Shown here: positions 36,394 to 44,077 of the stretch, piece after piece
Layout: each line of letters begins with the position of its first letter
Position numbering within the stretch: the first letter of the stretch is position 1
Source of the DNA: CAZLPZ01 sp964561535
GTDB taxonomy: Bacteria; Pseudomonadota; Alphaproteobacteria; Micavibrionales; Micavibrionaceae
NCBI GenBank assembly: GCA_964561535.1
Contig: CAZLPZ010000008.1
Span: forward strand, 1-51,507
Direction: 5' to 3'
DNA length: 51,507 bases
Translations under genes and position numbers: made by a program
The notes under the pieces: model-generated
Told to the model about the DNA's origin: nothing
Databases searched by the model: none
The model's input: the letters and a program-made list of their open reading frames with translations, nothing else

Positions 36394-36462
36394 CGTCATC
36401 CCCGCGGATACGGGGATCCAGTTAAGAATAATTCTGGATTCCCGCCTGCGCGGGAATGACAG
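36394..36462. repeat. Two-hairpin palindromic repeat (family 1)
   Basis: The left half is GTCATCCCCGCGGATACGGG followed by GATCCAG, and the right half CTGGATTCCCGCCTGCGCGG followed by GAATGACAG. It lies in the dacC promoter region, between dacC and a divergent unknown gene. Confidence 0.8.
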
Positions 36463-36525
36463 TGTTGACTGCTTCGAAATGTACAACAAACCGCCCGGGT
36501 GTGAAATAGGGGTTTTGGGGAATAT

Positions 36526-36558
36526 TTTTGCAATATATTTTCATAATATATTGCAAAA
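36526..36558. promoter_or_regulatory. Perfect 13-bp inverted repeat upstream of unknown gene
   Basis: The arms TTTTGCAATATAT and ATATATTGCAAAA are separated by TTTCATA. The repeat ends 28 bases before the ATG at 36587. It is AT-rich and lacks a terminator T-run on either strand, so it looks more like an operator or a cruciform site than a terminator. It also lies in the region where a promoter for this gene would be expected. Confidence 0.5.
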
Positions 36559-36586
36559 TGGGGCAGAAATTGTTACGATCCCTCAC

Positions 36587-37294
36587 ATGACGGCATTATT
36601 GACATTAAATGGTATTCCTCCGCAGGTTGTTGGTTCGCATAACACGATCCAGCAACACGCATTAAGAAGATATGTTAAAAAAAATGAAGAGGATTTGTAT
36701 TATTTTTATCAAAATCGATTACCCCATCCTGTTAGACAAACGCGGCCATTTGCCGACACTGTAACCGGAATTATGCATAGTTTTACATCTTGGGGTGCAT
36801 CGGTTTCCGAGGAAGTCTATCACGTGGGTATCGCGTTTCTCCCTGTTAAAAAAGGAAATACCACCTTTAAAGTAGACTTTAATTTTCATTCAGATCAAAA
36901 AAAGGCTTACGATCAAATGAAAGACGAAAATAAACTTTCCTTGCGGCTACTTTGTGCTTCAAGTGCTCCCGCACATTTTATTGATTTAACGGCGCATAAT
37001 GAGATGCCCAAAATTCTAGATGAGAATCGTATAGAGGCAGAGTCTCGGGGTTTTAACCAAACTCTTTTTCAGGTCACGATAGACCAAGGAGGTACTATTA
37101 TTATTCCAAAAGAATGGGATATTATTGTATTTGATGGAAATACCCCGCATTTACCTCAACCTGCGAAAAAATTAAATAACCGTATTTTGATGAATTCTTG
37201 GTATGATTTAACATTGCCGCACAACTGGCGCGAACGTGTTAAAAATGGAGATGTACCGTGCTGGAAACCACCTACGGACGCCCCACAGCCATAG
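36587..37294 (+). CDS. Unknown protein, possible oxygenase-like fold
   Basis: The 235-aa product starts MTALLTLNGIPPQVVGSHNT if the ATG at 36587 is used; the frame stays open further upstream to 36479, but that would run through the inverted repeat. The protein is soluble. The C-terminal segment IIVFDGNTPHLPQPAKKLNN followed by RILMNSWYDL has a His and a downstream Arg spaced as in 2-oxoglutarate/Fe(II) oxygenases, but I cannot find a convincing HxD partner, so this is only a suggestion. The gene is on the strand opposite to its neighbours and AT-richer than them. It splits rlpA from dacC, which are usually adjacent, so it is probably acquired. Confidence 0.6.
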   Translation: MTALLTLNGIPPQVVGSHNTIQQHALRRYVKKNEEDLYYFYQNRLPHPVRQTRPFADTVTGIMHSFTSWGASVSEEVYHVGIAFLPVKKGNTTFKVDFNFHSDQKKAYDQMKDENKLSLRLLCASSAPAHFIDLTAHNEMPKILDENRIEAESRGFNQTLFQVTIDQGGTIIIPKEWDIIVFDGNTPHLPQPAKKLNNRILMNSWYDLTLPHNWRERVKNGDVPCWKPPTDAPQP

Positions 37295-37320
37295 AGTCAA
37301 ATCTGAGCTCTGACTTTTTA
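37295..37320 (+). terminator. Weak terminator after the unknown gene
   Basis: A short stem AGTCA/TGACT encloses AATCTGAGCTC and is followed by TTTTTA. It begins at the base after the stop codon of the gene ending at 37294. The stem is short, so the call is tentative. Confidence 0.35.
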
Positions 37321-37368
37321 TATCCCATTTTAAGAAATGAACTTATGGTTTTCCCCTTACCCTTCCAA

Positions 37369-37387
37369 CCCTCCTCCAATGGGAGGG
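37369..37387. repeat. Short CCCTCC/GGAGGG palindrome (family 2)
   Basis: A 6-bp stem with a 7-nt loop lies in the 211-base gap between the unknown gene and the convergent rlpA gene. It resembles the other C-rich mini-palindromes of the window. The rest of this gap shows nothing else I can support. Confidence 0.45.
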
Positions 37388-37505
37388 GCAAATCCCCCCA
37401 CAAAAACAACGCCAGAGTACATAAATCTGAACTCTGGCTGTTGAACCTTTTCTTCTCTATTTGATTGTGATTTTGGGTGAGGACGACATATATACGGGGG
37501 CGACC

Positions 37506-38603
37506 CTAGGATGAATTTCGGTCCACGCTGATCCGCGCTTCGGGGTAACCTCCATTAATCACACGGGATAAAAGGCGATCGGCCCCCTCGACAGATTGCA
37601 CCGGGCCCACCTGAACCCGAAAATACTGTTGCCCGCCGACCTGAATGGGCGTTACGCGTACCGGTCCAACGCCGGCTAATGTCGCGCGGGCCTTTTCTGC
37701 ATTTTGCGGGTTACTAAACGATCCCACCTGAATATACAAAGATGTCGGTGCAATTGGATATTGTTTTACGACAGGATCAGGATAAAAACGTCCGCCATTC
37801 GCCACATGGCCCGGCACCCCGGACGGAGTAAAGACTGTTTGTGGCGAAGAAGCGGCAGATACCATTGAATCATTGTCGATAATGGGCTGCATTTGACCTG
37901 GATACGGTTTCAAAGATGCGATTTGTACGGATTCGACGGGAGCGGCTGATACAGGCATAAACCCAGTTGTATTTAACAGATTATCTGCGCCTGCAACAGA
38001 ACGTTGTAAAACCGGACCAGGCATAGCCGCACCGGATGCCGCGGGTTGCAAATCATTCAGTGCCAGTTCATACCCGCGTGTACTTTGACCTTTACGCGCC
38101 ATATCGGCCAAAAGGCGACTTTCTTCGGCTAAAACTTGAACGCGAACCCGTGCCGTGCCAGATCCCTTCATTTTTAAAAGGTTTGCAGCGCGTTCCGATA
38201 CATCAATAATCCGTCCACGGGCAAAGGGCCCGCGATCATTCACCCGGACAACAACAGACCGGCCATTTTCCATGTTGGTCACGCGGACCAAAGCCGGCAA
38301 TTGTAAGGTACGATGCGCTGCCGTCAATTCGGTTTGGTTATAATCTTCGCCGTTCGCCGTTTTTCCGCCATGAAACCCAGGACCGTACCATGAAGCGATG
38401 CCGGTTTCATCGTAACTATATGATTCTTCTGGAAAGTATGTACGCCCTGCAACATTATACGGTTTACCAACTTTAAATTGCCCTTGAGAAGCACTGCCCG
38501 AACGGTTCGAATCTTTCCACTTCGCCAACATAAAATTGGTCGTCGAGCACGCCGAAAGCGTCATGGCCATAATTGAAAAAAGAAAAATGCGGACAAGATT
38601 CAT
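37506..38603 (-). CDS. rlpA: Septal ring lytic transglycosylase RlpA
   Basis: RlpA-type lipoproteins cleave denuded glycan strands at the septum. The 365-aa protein has a lipoprotein signal with the lipobox LSAC at about residues 16-19. A double-psi beta-barrel domain follows, with GIASWYGPGFHGGKTANGED (about 68-87), AAHRTLQLPA and VVVRVNDRGPF, which holds the catalytic Asp. The C-terminal SPOR domain (about 286-362, starting SLYIQVGSFSNPQNAEKAR) targets septal peptidoglycan. The linker between them is Pro/Ser-rich. It starts three bases after the mltB stop, so the two wall hydrolases are co-transcribed. Confidence 0.92.
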   Translation of the reverse strand: MNLVRIFLFSIMAMTLSACSTTNFMLAKWKDSNRSGSASQGQFKVGKPYNVAGRTYFPEESYSYDETGIASWYGPGFHGGKTANGEDYNQTELTAAHRTLQLPALVRVTNMENGRSVVVRVNDRGPFARGRIIDVSERAANLLKMKGSGTARVRVQVLAEESRLLADMARKGQSTRGYELALNDLQPAASGAAMPGPVLQRSVAGADNLLNTTGFMPVSAAPVESVQIASLKPYPGQMQPIIDNDSMVSAASSPQTVFTPSGVPGHVANGGRFYPDPVVKQYPIAPTSLYIQVGSFSNPQNAEKARATLAGVGPVRVTPIQVGGQQYFRVQVGPVQSVEGADRLLSRVINGGYPEARISVDRNSS

Positions 38604-38606
38604 AAC

Positions 38607-39635
38607 TTAAATCCCCGCCGCAATCGCGTCAGATAATAATCCGACAGATGTCGCAAAATATGTCGACTTATTCCAATGCATAATGGATTTATAATTATGA
38701 TAAGCAAGGTAAGCATCGCGACCCGAATCTTGCGGGCGAACAATGGACGCTTGTAGTACGGATGTCGGCAAGGGATCCCCACTTGGTAACGTCACCCCTT
38801 GCATTGCCCAGGCATTAATTGATTTTTTGTGATGAAGGCCAATTTTTGTCGTATCAAACCCGGACGGCAGTCGTACTGCCCTGCCCCACCGTTCGTTGGG
38901 TGTCCAACCGACCGTTTTTAAATAATTGGCCGTCGAGGCAAACACATCCCGTTTTGTCCCCCATATATCCTTTCGGTTATCCCCATTTCCATCCACCGCA
39001 AATTTCATAAAACTGGTAGGCATAAATTGGTTTTGCCCCATCGCCCCGGCCCATGACCCGCGCATATTCACTACAGAAATATGTCCAGCCTGAATAATTT
39101 TAAGCGCTGCAATTAATTCGCGCTCGAAAAATTCATGTCGCCGCCCTTCATAGGCCAGTGTCGCGAGAGAATCGACAACGCTAAAACCCCCTGTATTTTT
39201 TCCATAATTTGTCTCAATCCCCCATAGAGCCACGATGACAGGCGCCGGTACACCGTACTGGGATTCAATCTCTTTCAGGGTTGAATAATAATGACGGTAT
39301 AACCGCCGACCTTCGTCAATCCGCACTTGCGACACCACGTCACGTTTATATTCATTAAATGTACGTGTATGTTCAGGTTGCTTACGGTCCAGTTCGATAA
39401 CGCGGGGCAAAAATTCAGCCGATCTCATTGCCGAATGAAGAGTGCTCTGTGAAATACCCTGATTTGCGGCTCTTTTTTCGAAAGCCTTGATCCAAGCAGA
39501 AAAACCATCGGCATTCGCAAATGCATGGGAAACAAACACAACCGACAATATCAATGTCGTTGCGCCTGCAAGGTATCGGTTCAAAATCGGTTTCACGGTT
39601 CGTTCCATCAGTGGCCAATAGATTACCTGATTCAT
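38607..39635 (-). CDS. mltB: Lytic murein transglycosylase (MltB family)
   Basis: This enzyme cleaves the glycan strand of peptidoglycan with formation of a 1,6-anhydro end. The 342-aa protein has a membrane-spanning signal segment (about residues 20-40, ending VSHAFA) and the SLT_2-type catalytic region with WGIETNYGKNTGGF (the catalytic Glu in GIETNYG), YEGRRHEFFERELIAALKI and GSWAGAMGQNQFMPTSFMKF. The ATG at 39635 is chosen because AGGA lies five bases upstream; a TTG four codons earlier also exists. There is no lipobox, so it is probably periplasmic or anchored by the uncleaved segment. Confidence 0.9.
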   Translation of the reverse strand: MNQVIYWPLMERTVKPILNRYLAGATTLILSVVFVSHAFANADGFSAWIKAFEKRAANQGISQSTLHSAMRSAEFLPRVIELDRKQPEHTRTFNEYKRDVVSQVRIDEGRRLYRHYYSTLKEIESQYGVPAPVIVALWGIETNYGKNTGGFSVVDSLATLAYEGRRHEFFERELIAALKIIQAGHISVVNMRGSWAGAMGQNQFMPTSFMKFAVDGNGDNRKDIWGTKRDVFASTANYLKTVGWTPNERWGRAVRLPSGFDTTKIGLHHKKSINAWAMQGVTLPSGDPLPTSVLQASIVRPQDSGRDAYLAYHNYKSIMHWNKSTYFATSVGLLSDAIAAGI

Positions 39636-39755
39636 GAATTCCTGCAAAGGGGTAAAGGTCTAGGATATTAAACCTTTTATAAAATAATTCAAGCTAGATA
39701 TTTTTAATTTCTCAATTTTTTTAACCATTTTCTGTCAGATTTGGGCGCAGAATAG

Positions 39756-39773
39756 GGGTGTTGACGAACACCC
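39756..39773. promoter_or_regulatory. Inverted repeat GGGTGTT-GACG-AACACCC
   Basis: A perfect 7-bp stem with a 4-nt loop lies 33 bases before the ATG of the CheZ-like gene, in the divergent region shared with mltB. It contains TTGACG. There is no T-run after it, so an operator or 5'-UTR hairpin is more likely than a terminator. Confidence 0.4.
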
Positions 39774-39806
39774 TTCCGCTACATTTACCTGAAAAGACCC
39801 CTTCTC

Positions 39807-40412
39807 ATGGCTGGAATACTTGAACAAAATAATGAATCGCTACAGCACATTGCCGACAGTTTGGCGCGGATGGAGAAATTTGTGTCGCGTCGTTTTGACG
39901 AAGTCTCGGCTGAAATTCATGCCACCTGCCAAATGCTTGATATGGCTGAATCGGGCATTACGGATCGTTTTGGAGAAATTTTAAAGGTATTAAGCGCGAT
40001 CAGTTTTCATGGGGACGGATCGTCCCCTCACAATGTCGGCGTTGAACTCGACGCTGTTGTAAAAACAACAGAAGATGCGGCAAACCGTATTTTATCGGCA
40101 AGTGAAACAATCGCCGGGATGGCCAAAGAAACCGCCATTGATTGGAATGATCCATCTGCGCGCAAAAAAATATTTTCAGACGTTCAAGTTTTAACGGATG
40201 ATATTCTGACGGCCTGTGCATTCCAAGATTTAACGGGACAACGTATCGGGAAAACATTGGAAAAAATCCGTAAAGCCGAGGCCGAACTTACGGATGTGCT
40301 ATCGAAAATGGGGGTCAGCATGGATGTTCTGGCCGCCGATACGGCCCCTCCCCCTGAATCTGTTAAAGAAACCTTGTCGGGACAAGACGATATTGATAAG
40401 TTGTTTGGGTAG
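39807..40412 (+). CDS. CheZ-like protein phosphatase
   Basis: CheZ removes phosphate from the response regulator CheY. The 201-aa, mostly helical protein contains ACAFQDLTGQRIGKTLEKI (about residues 131-149). Its QDLTGQ core matches the catalytic DxxxQ region of CheZ. It ends in SGQDDIDKLFG, which resembles the C-terminal CheY-binding tail of CheZ proteins. The first 100 residues are long helices, as in the CheZ four-helix bundle. No cheA, cheY or flagellar gene is in this window, and the partner is therefore unknown. Confidence 0.8.
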   Translation: MAGILEQNNESLQHIADSLARMEKFVSRRFDEVSAEIHATCQMLDMAESGITDRFGEILKVLSAISFHGDGSSPHNVGVELDAVVKTTEDAANRILSASETIAGMAKETAIDWNDPSARKKIFSDVQVLTDDILTACAFQDLTGQRIGKTLEKIRKAEAELTDVLSKMGVSMDVLAADTAPPPESVKETLSGQDDIDKLFG

Positions 40413-40443
40413 TGGGTAAAAATAGTGTCATCCCACCCTCAAC

Positions 40444-40541
40444 CGTCATCCCCGCGCAGGCGGGGATCCGGCAAAAAATGACAGTGGAAAACAGCTAATG
40501 TTATTAAGAACCAGATCCCCGTCTGCGCGGGGATGACGGTC
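40444..40541. repeat. Two-hairpin palindromic repeat with longer spacer (family 1)
   Basis: The left half is GTCATCCCCGCGCAGGCGGG followed by GATCCGG, and the right half CCAGATCCCCGTCTGCGCGG followed by GGATGACGG. The halves are inverted and separated by about 40 bases. The element fills the gap between the CheZ-like and the MarR-like genes. Confidence 0.8.
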
Positions 40542-40548
40542 TAGTTTA

Positions 40549-41163
40549 ATGGTTGTAAAAATGCCCCCCTCACCTAAAAATTCATTATCAAAAGACCATC
40601 GTGCGGCAGCCGAAAGCCCGGTTGAAAAGGCGAGCCAAGTAATCGACCATTTAGTTGACGCTTGTGGAGGCGATCCATCAACGCCGTTACGCCGTGTTAT
40701 CACATTCATTGATATCGCGCGAAATCCGGGCACATCGGCCGTGGCCGTGGCCGATCGGACAAATGCGGATAAATCAACTTTAACACGTGATATTGATTGG
40801 CTTTATAATTATGGGTGCGTCACAAGGACCCAAAGTACCGACAGCGGCCGCGAAGTGGCCTTAACCGTTGTCGGGTTTGCAAAAACACATCTCGGATTTG
40901 CAGCGCGCTTAATGGGGAATCAATTAGAAACCTTGCAAAACTTCGTAAACGGGTATATAACCCTGTTCCAAGGCTATAAGGCAACCTTACGCGATGCCAA
41001 GATGATAACAGTGGCAACGGCCAAGGGCACGGCGACAAGGGTCGAGTTATTTGCTGAACTTTATAATGGCCCCCCAACCACCGATACCCGCGCGTTAATG
41101 GCCTTGATTGAAAATGGATTTTTGAACAGTACGGAAGACGATCATGGCACCGAAGAAATCTGA
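40549..41163 (+). CDS. MarR-like winged-helix regulator
   Basis: The 204-aa protein has a winged-helix DNA-binding region at about residues 58-110. The helix-turn-helix is in TSAVAVADRTNADKSTLTRD and the wing in QSTDSGREVALTVVG. It fits the MarR pattern in which the recognition helix ends KSTLTRDIDWL and the wing contains a D-x-G-R. The flanking helices would form the dimer interface. The target is unknown. It follows the CheZ-like gene in the same direction after a repeat, so co-transcription is possible. Two ATGs (40549 and 40561) lack clear ribosome sites. Confidence 0.75.
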   Translation: MVVKMPPSPKNSLSKDHRAAAESPVEKASQVIDHLVDACGGDPSTPLRRVITFIDIARNPGTSAVAVADRTNADKSTLTRDIDWLYNYGCVTRTQSTDSGREVALTVVGFAKTHLGFAARLMGNQLETLQNFVNGYITLFQGYKATLRDAKMITVATAKGTATRVELFAELYNGPPTTDTRALMALIENGFLNSTEDDHGTEEI

Positions 41164-41339
41164 TACACGTTATCGTCCCGACTCAGGAATATCTCAGGGA
41201 ATTATTGGCCTGGCAGGCATTACGTTTGTGCAATCCGATTCGATAGCAGCACATCGACAAGATCCTCATCAGATCAGTCCAGCGCCACATATTCATGCGC
41301 CTGAATCCAGTCGGGCATAAACCGTCCCTTTTTCTGATT

Positions 41340-42632
41340 CTATCCCACCATGGTTTGATATTTTCCCCAACTCGCTGGGTCGATATCAATTGTTAACTCA
41401 ACCATATCTGAATCATATTGTGTGTCCATCACACGGGCATTCGCATGAATCCATGCCATGTGTGATCCGTTACCAGCATGGATTCGAACCGTATGACGTT
41501 CATATTTCGCACCCAATTTTTGTTCAATTGCGGCCAATAACGCATCAATCCCCTGCCCCGTCCGTGCGGATACTTTGATTGGGTCAGAATCACCATGCGG
41601 ATCGTCCTGATCATCCGCCGCGATCAAATCAATTTTGTTCCAGACTTCGATCATGCGCGGATCTTCGGCTGCATCGATATCCAAATCCTTCATGATCGCG
41701 TTCACATCATCGCGTTGCGCGCGGAAATCGGACGCCGTCGCGTCGCGGACATGCAAAATCACATCGGCGTATTGGAGTTGATCGAGTGTCGCGCGAAATG
41801 CAGCGACAAGCGATGTGGGTAGATCCGAGATAAACCCAACCGTATCGGATAAAATAACGATTTCACCCTGCGGCAATCGTATCCGCCGCATCGTAGTATC
41901 CAATGTTGCAAACAATAAATCTTTTTCAAAAACGGCAGCGCCCGTTAATCGATTAAATAACGACGATTTTCCCGCGTTCGTATACCCAATGATCGCGACG
42001 GTTTTAAAGGGAATTTTATCGCGGCCCTTGCGTTCCAAATCGCGCCGTCCTTGAACGGTTTCAAGATCGCGTTTCAACCGTGCAATCCGGTCATCAATCA
42101 ATCGTCGATCGATTTCAAGTTGTGTTTCCCCAGGACCGCCCGTACCGCCCGTACCACCGCGTTGGCGCTCGAGGTGCGTCCATGACCGCACCAATCGCGC
42201 ACGCTGATATTGAAGTGTAGCCAATTCAACCTGGATTTTCCCTTCCGCCGTGCGCGCGCGGTCGGCGAATATATCCAGGATCAGGCCGGTGCGGTCAATG
42301 ACCTTGACGTCCCAATCGGTTTCGAGATTGCGTTGTTGCACGGGAGTCAGCGCGTGGTTCACCATGACGACATTCGGTTGTTCGGTCGCGATGATCCCTT
42401 TAATCCGGTCGCGCGCGCCTTGCCCCAACAAATGGCTGGGAGATGGATGGCCGACCTTGACGATTTCGGCGTGCACCACATGTAAATTAATTGCAGCGGT
42501 TAACCCGACGGCCTCGGCCAACGCGGCGTCAACCCCCCGATGACGATCCCCAGCACTGGGTTGCGCGTAATCAACGGGTAAGTCAGGGTGCAGGATAATA
42601 CAGGTGGCGGGAGTATTTGAAAGATCGGTCAT
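41340..42632 (-). CDS. hflX: GTPase HflX
   Basis: HflX is a ribosome-associated GTPase that splits stalled or hibernating 70S ribosomes. The 430-aa protein has the N-terminal HflX domain with MVNHALTPVQQRNLE (about residues 94-108) and the Gly-rich RQRGGTGGTGGPGETQLE stretch (about 157-174), typical of the family. The GTPase domain has G1 GYTNAGKSSLFNRL (about 216-229), G3 in LSDTVGFISDLP (about 262-273) and G4 NKID (about 336-339). The gene is next to hfq, the conserved hfq-hflX order. Confidence 0.95.
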   Translation of the reverse strand: MTDLSNTPATCIILHPDLPVDYAQPSAGDRHRGVDAALAEAVGLTAAINLHVVHAEIVKVGHPSPSHLLGQGARDRIKGIIATEQPNVVMVNHALTPVQQRNLETDWDVKVIDRTGLILDIFADRARTAEGKIQVELATLQYQRARLVRSWTHLERQRGGTGGTGGPGETQLEIDRRLIDDRIARLKRDLETVQGRRDLERKGRDKIPFKTVAIIGYTNAGKSSLFNRLTGAAVFEKDLLFATLDTTMRRIRLPQGEIVILSDTVGFISDLPTSLVAAFRATLDQLQYADVILHVRDATASDFRAQRDDVNAIMKDLDIDAAEDPRMIEVWNKIDLIAADDQDDPHGDSDPIKVSARTGQGIDALLAAIEQKLGAKYERHTVRIHAGNGSHMAWIHANARVMDTQYDSDMVELTIDIDPASWGKYQTMVG

Positions 42633-42664
42633 GAGGTACTTTTATTGTTAAAGAGTTTTTCCCA

Positions 42665-42679
42665 TCTCCCGTTGGGAGA
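42665..42679. repeat. Short TCTCCC/GGGAGA palindrome (family 2)
   Basis: A 6-bp stem with a GTT loop lies in the 59-base gap between hfq and hflX and is transcribed on their mRNA. It belongs with the other mini-palindromes of this type. Confidence 0.5.
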
Positions 42680-42691
42680 GGGGAAAATCCC

Positions 42692-42961
42692 CTACTCCGC
42701 TTTACCCGCATCAACCGGGGCATCACCCTCGATCGGCGGTTCATAAAAACTGACCGGGCCATTGGGCATAATCGTTGAAATCGCGTGTTTATAAACCAAT
42801 TGAACTTGTGATTCACGACGGAGCAGTAAACAGAAATTGTCAAACCAGGTCACAATACCTTGTAATTTGACACCGTTTACGAGGAATACTGTCACGGTGA
42901 CCTTTTCCTTACGTATTTTATTTAAAAACACATCTTGAATATTTTGGCCTTTGTCGCTCAT
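42692..42961 (-). CDS. hfq: RNA chaperone Hfq
   Basis: Hfq is the hexameric chaperone that pairs small RNAs with mRNAs. The Sm1 region is in QDVFLNKIRKEKVTVTVFLV (about residues 8-27) and the Sm2 signature is YKHAISTI (about 57-64), with GIVTWFDNFCLLLRR between them. In Sm2, Y-K-H-A is the usual RNA-binding motif. At 89 aa with a short acidic C-terminus it is typical of alphaproteobacteria. The ATG at 42961 begins MSDKGQNIQDVF; the open frame upstream (to 43024) adds an unlikely extension. Confidence 0.97.
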   Translation of the reverse strand: MSDKGQNIQDVFLNKIRKEKVTVTVFLVNGVKLQGIVTWFDNFCLLLRRESQVQLVYKHAISTIMPNGPVSFYEPPIEGDAPVDAGKAE

Positions 42962-43056
42962 GTGCCCGTCCCCACTTATATTACGGATTTTGAAAGTCGG
43001 TGTGTCATACCAAAATTCGAACAAAAGGGCAACACATTTTTAGCCAGTTTCTTCAA

Positions 43057-43758
43057 TTACGTTAAAAGCTTATTGAACACCTCAATCACATCGGCGTAAC
43101 TGTCAAATTTTAACGCCGCGCGCATTTGATCCCGTTCAATTGAATCGCTGATCCCGCCGGTATAATACAGGAATGGGCACCCAGCGGCCTTGGCCGATTT
43201 TTCGTCTGTTTCCATATCACCAATAAACCAGGCATCGCGCGCTTCACCACGCAACATTCCCATGCGTTCAAGCGTCAGGTAAATCGGATCAGGCGATGGT
43301 TTCCCCCGTGCGGCTTCCCCAGCTCCGACAACCACTGGGAAATATTTTGTAAACCCAATACGATCAATTTCATTCACCAATGGCTTGTGCCCCATGTTGC
43401 TGACCACACCCATTGGAATATTTTGATATTTTAATAAATCCAAAAATTCGACGATATGATCAACAATTTTTAAAGTATCAAAACGGTGCAATTCAATATG
43501 TCCATAATAAAGATCGAGCGCCTCTTGAGCGCGATCCGGATACAGCGTTTTAAAAATCTCCCGCGCCGTTCCCGCACGGACATTTTCAATCAATGTTTGA
43601 AGATCAAAATCTGGAAGCCCGAATGTACGCCGCACATGATTTTGTGCCACAAGAACCGATTGTGCACTGTCCACAATCGTTCCGTCCCAATCAAAGAGGA
43701 CTGCCCGCGGACGAGTCAAAGAGACAGTTGTATTTTTAGAATTCTGATTGGGAGGCAT
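43057..43758 (-). CDS. HAD-family phosphatase (phosphoglycolate phosphatase-like)
   Basis: The 233-aa protein carries all four HAD motifs: motif I VLFDWDGTIVDSA (about residues 16-28), motif II in GVVSNMGH, motif III with the Lys in GKPSPDPIYLTLERM, and motif IV in FIGDMETDEKSAKAAGCPF. A helical cap (about 30-95) suggests a small-molecule phosphate substrate such as phosphoglycolate, but specificity cannot be read. The ATG at 43758 has GGAAG nine bases upstream; a TTG three codons earlier is possible. It is 95 bases upstream of hfq in the same direction. Confidence 0.85.
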   Translation of the reverse strand: MPPNQNSKNTTVSLTRPRAVLFDWDGTIVDSAQSVLVAQNHVRRTFGLPDFDLQTLIENVRAGTAREIFKTLYPDRAQEALDLYYGHIELHRFDTLKIVDHIVEFLDLLKYQNIPMGVVSNMGHKPLVNEIDRIGFTKYFPVVVGAGEAARGKPSPDPIYLTLERMGMLRGEARDAWFIGDMETDEKSAKAAGCPFLYYTGGISDSIERDQMRAALKFDSYADVIEVFNKLLT

Positions 43759-43820
43759 TGCATTCAACTTCCATTTTTATTAAAAATATGACATGCGCCC
43801 TTCTTTACCACAGTTGGATC

Positions 43821-43849
43821 TTGAGCGAAAGATTCAAATAGAGTAAGAT
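43821..43849 (+). promoter_or_regulatory. Sigma70-like promoter of the lysine-rich small gene
   Basis: The -35 TTGAGC and -10 TAAGAT are 17 bases apart and point to the small gene at 43900. The predicted transcript would start near 43856 and have a leader of about 45 bases. Confidence 0.5.
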
Positions 43850-43899
43850 CAGGCTGTTTGTTACGTTTCATTTAACCCCTTAAAAACAGGAGCGTTACC

Positions 43900-44001
43900 A
43901 TGGCTAAATCCAAAGACATGAAAAAAGAAGACAAGAAAAAAGCCTTAAAAACCCCTAAAGAAAAGAAACAAGAAAAACTGGCGAAAAAAGCTGGAAAGTA
44001 A
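43900..44001 (+). CDS. Lysine-rich 33-residue protein
   Basis: The product starts MAKSKDMKKEDKKKALKTPK and consists almost only of Lys, Ala, Glu, Asp and Thr, with a strongly basic charge. An ACAGGAGCG ribosome site lies seven bases upstream of the ATG, a promoter lies before it and a clean terminator follows, so it is a complete transcription unit. Very similar short Lys/Glu-rich proteins with the KTxKEKKxxK pattern occur in many proteobacteria as uncharacterised conserved proteins. Nucleic-acid or ribosome binding is a reasonable guess from charge, but there is no direct evidence. Confidence 0.75.
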   Translation: MAKSKDMKKEDKKKALKTPKEKKQEKLAKKAGK

Positions 44002-44047
44002 TTTCAAGTTGATCCCAGTGTAACTGGTCATCTACTTTAAAATCAAA

Positions 44048-44077
44048 AACCGTCCCTAAAAAGGGCGGTTTTTTTAT
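44048..44077 (+). terminator. Rho-independent terminator
   Basis: The stem AACCGTCC/GGGCGGTT (with one G-T wobble) has a loop around CTAAAAAG and is followed by TTTTTATTT. It terminates the lysine-rich gene. The A-run on the other side allows function in the reverse direction for the minus-strand fragment ending at 44074. Confidence 0.75.

Noticed and set aside
7382..40541. The dispersed palindromes as a CRISPR array
   Set aside because: Copies are kilobases apart, with no regular spacers, no leader and no cas genes in the window.
41164..41339. Short frames on both strands between the MarR-like gene and hflX
   Set aside because: Several frames of 50-70 codons exist, but none has a ribosome site or a recognisable domain, and a partly gene-like minus-strand reading is broken by stops. 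I see nothing firm in this stretch.
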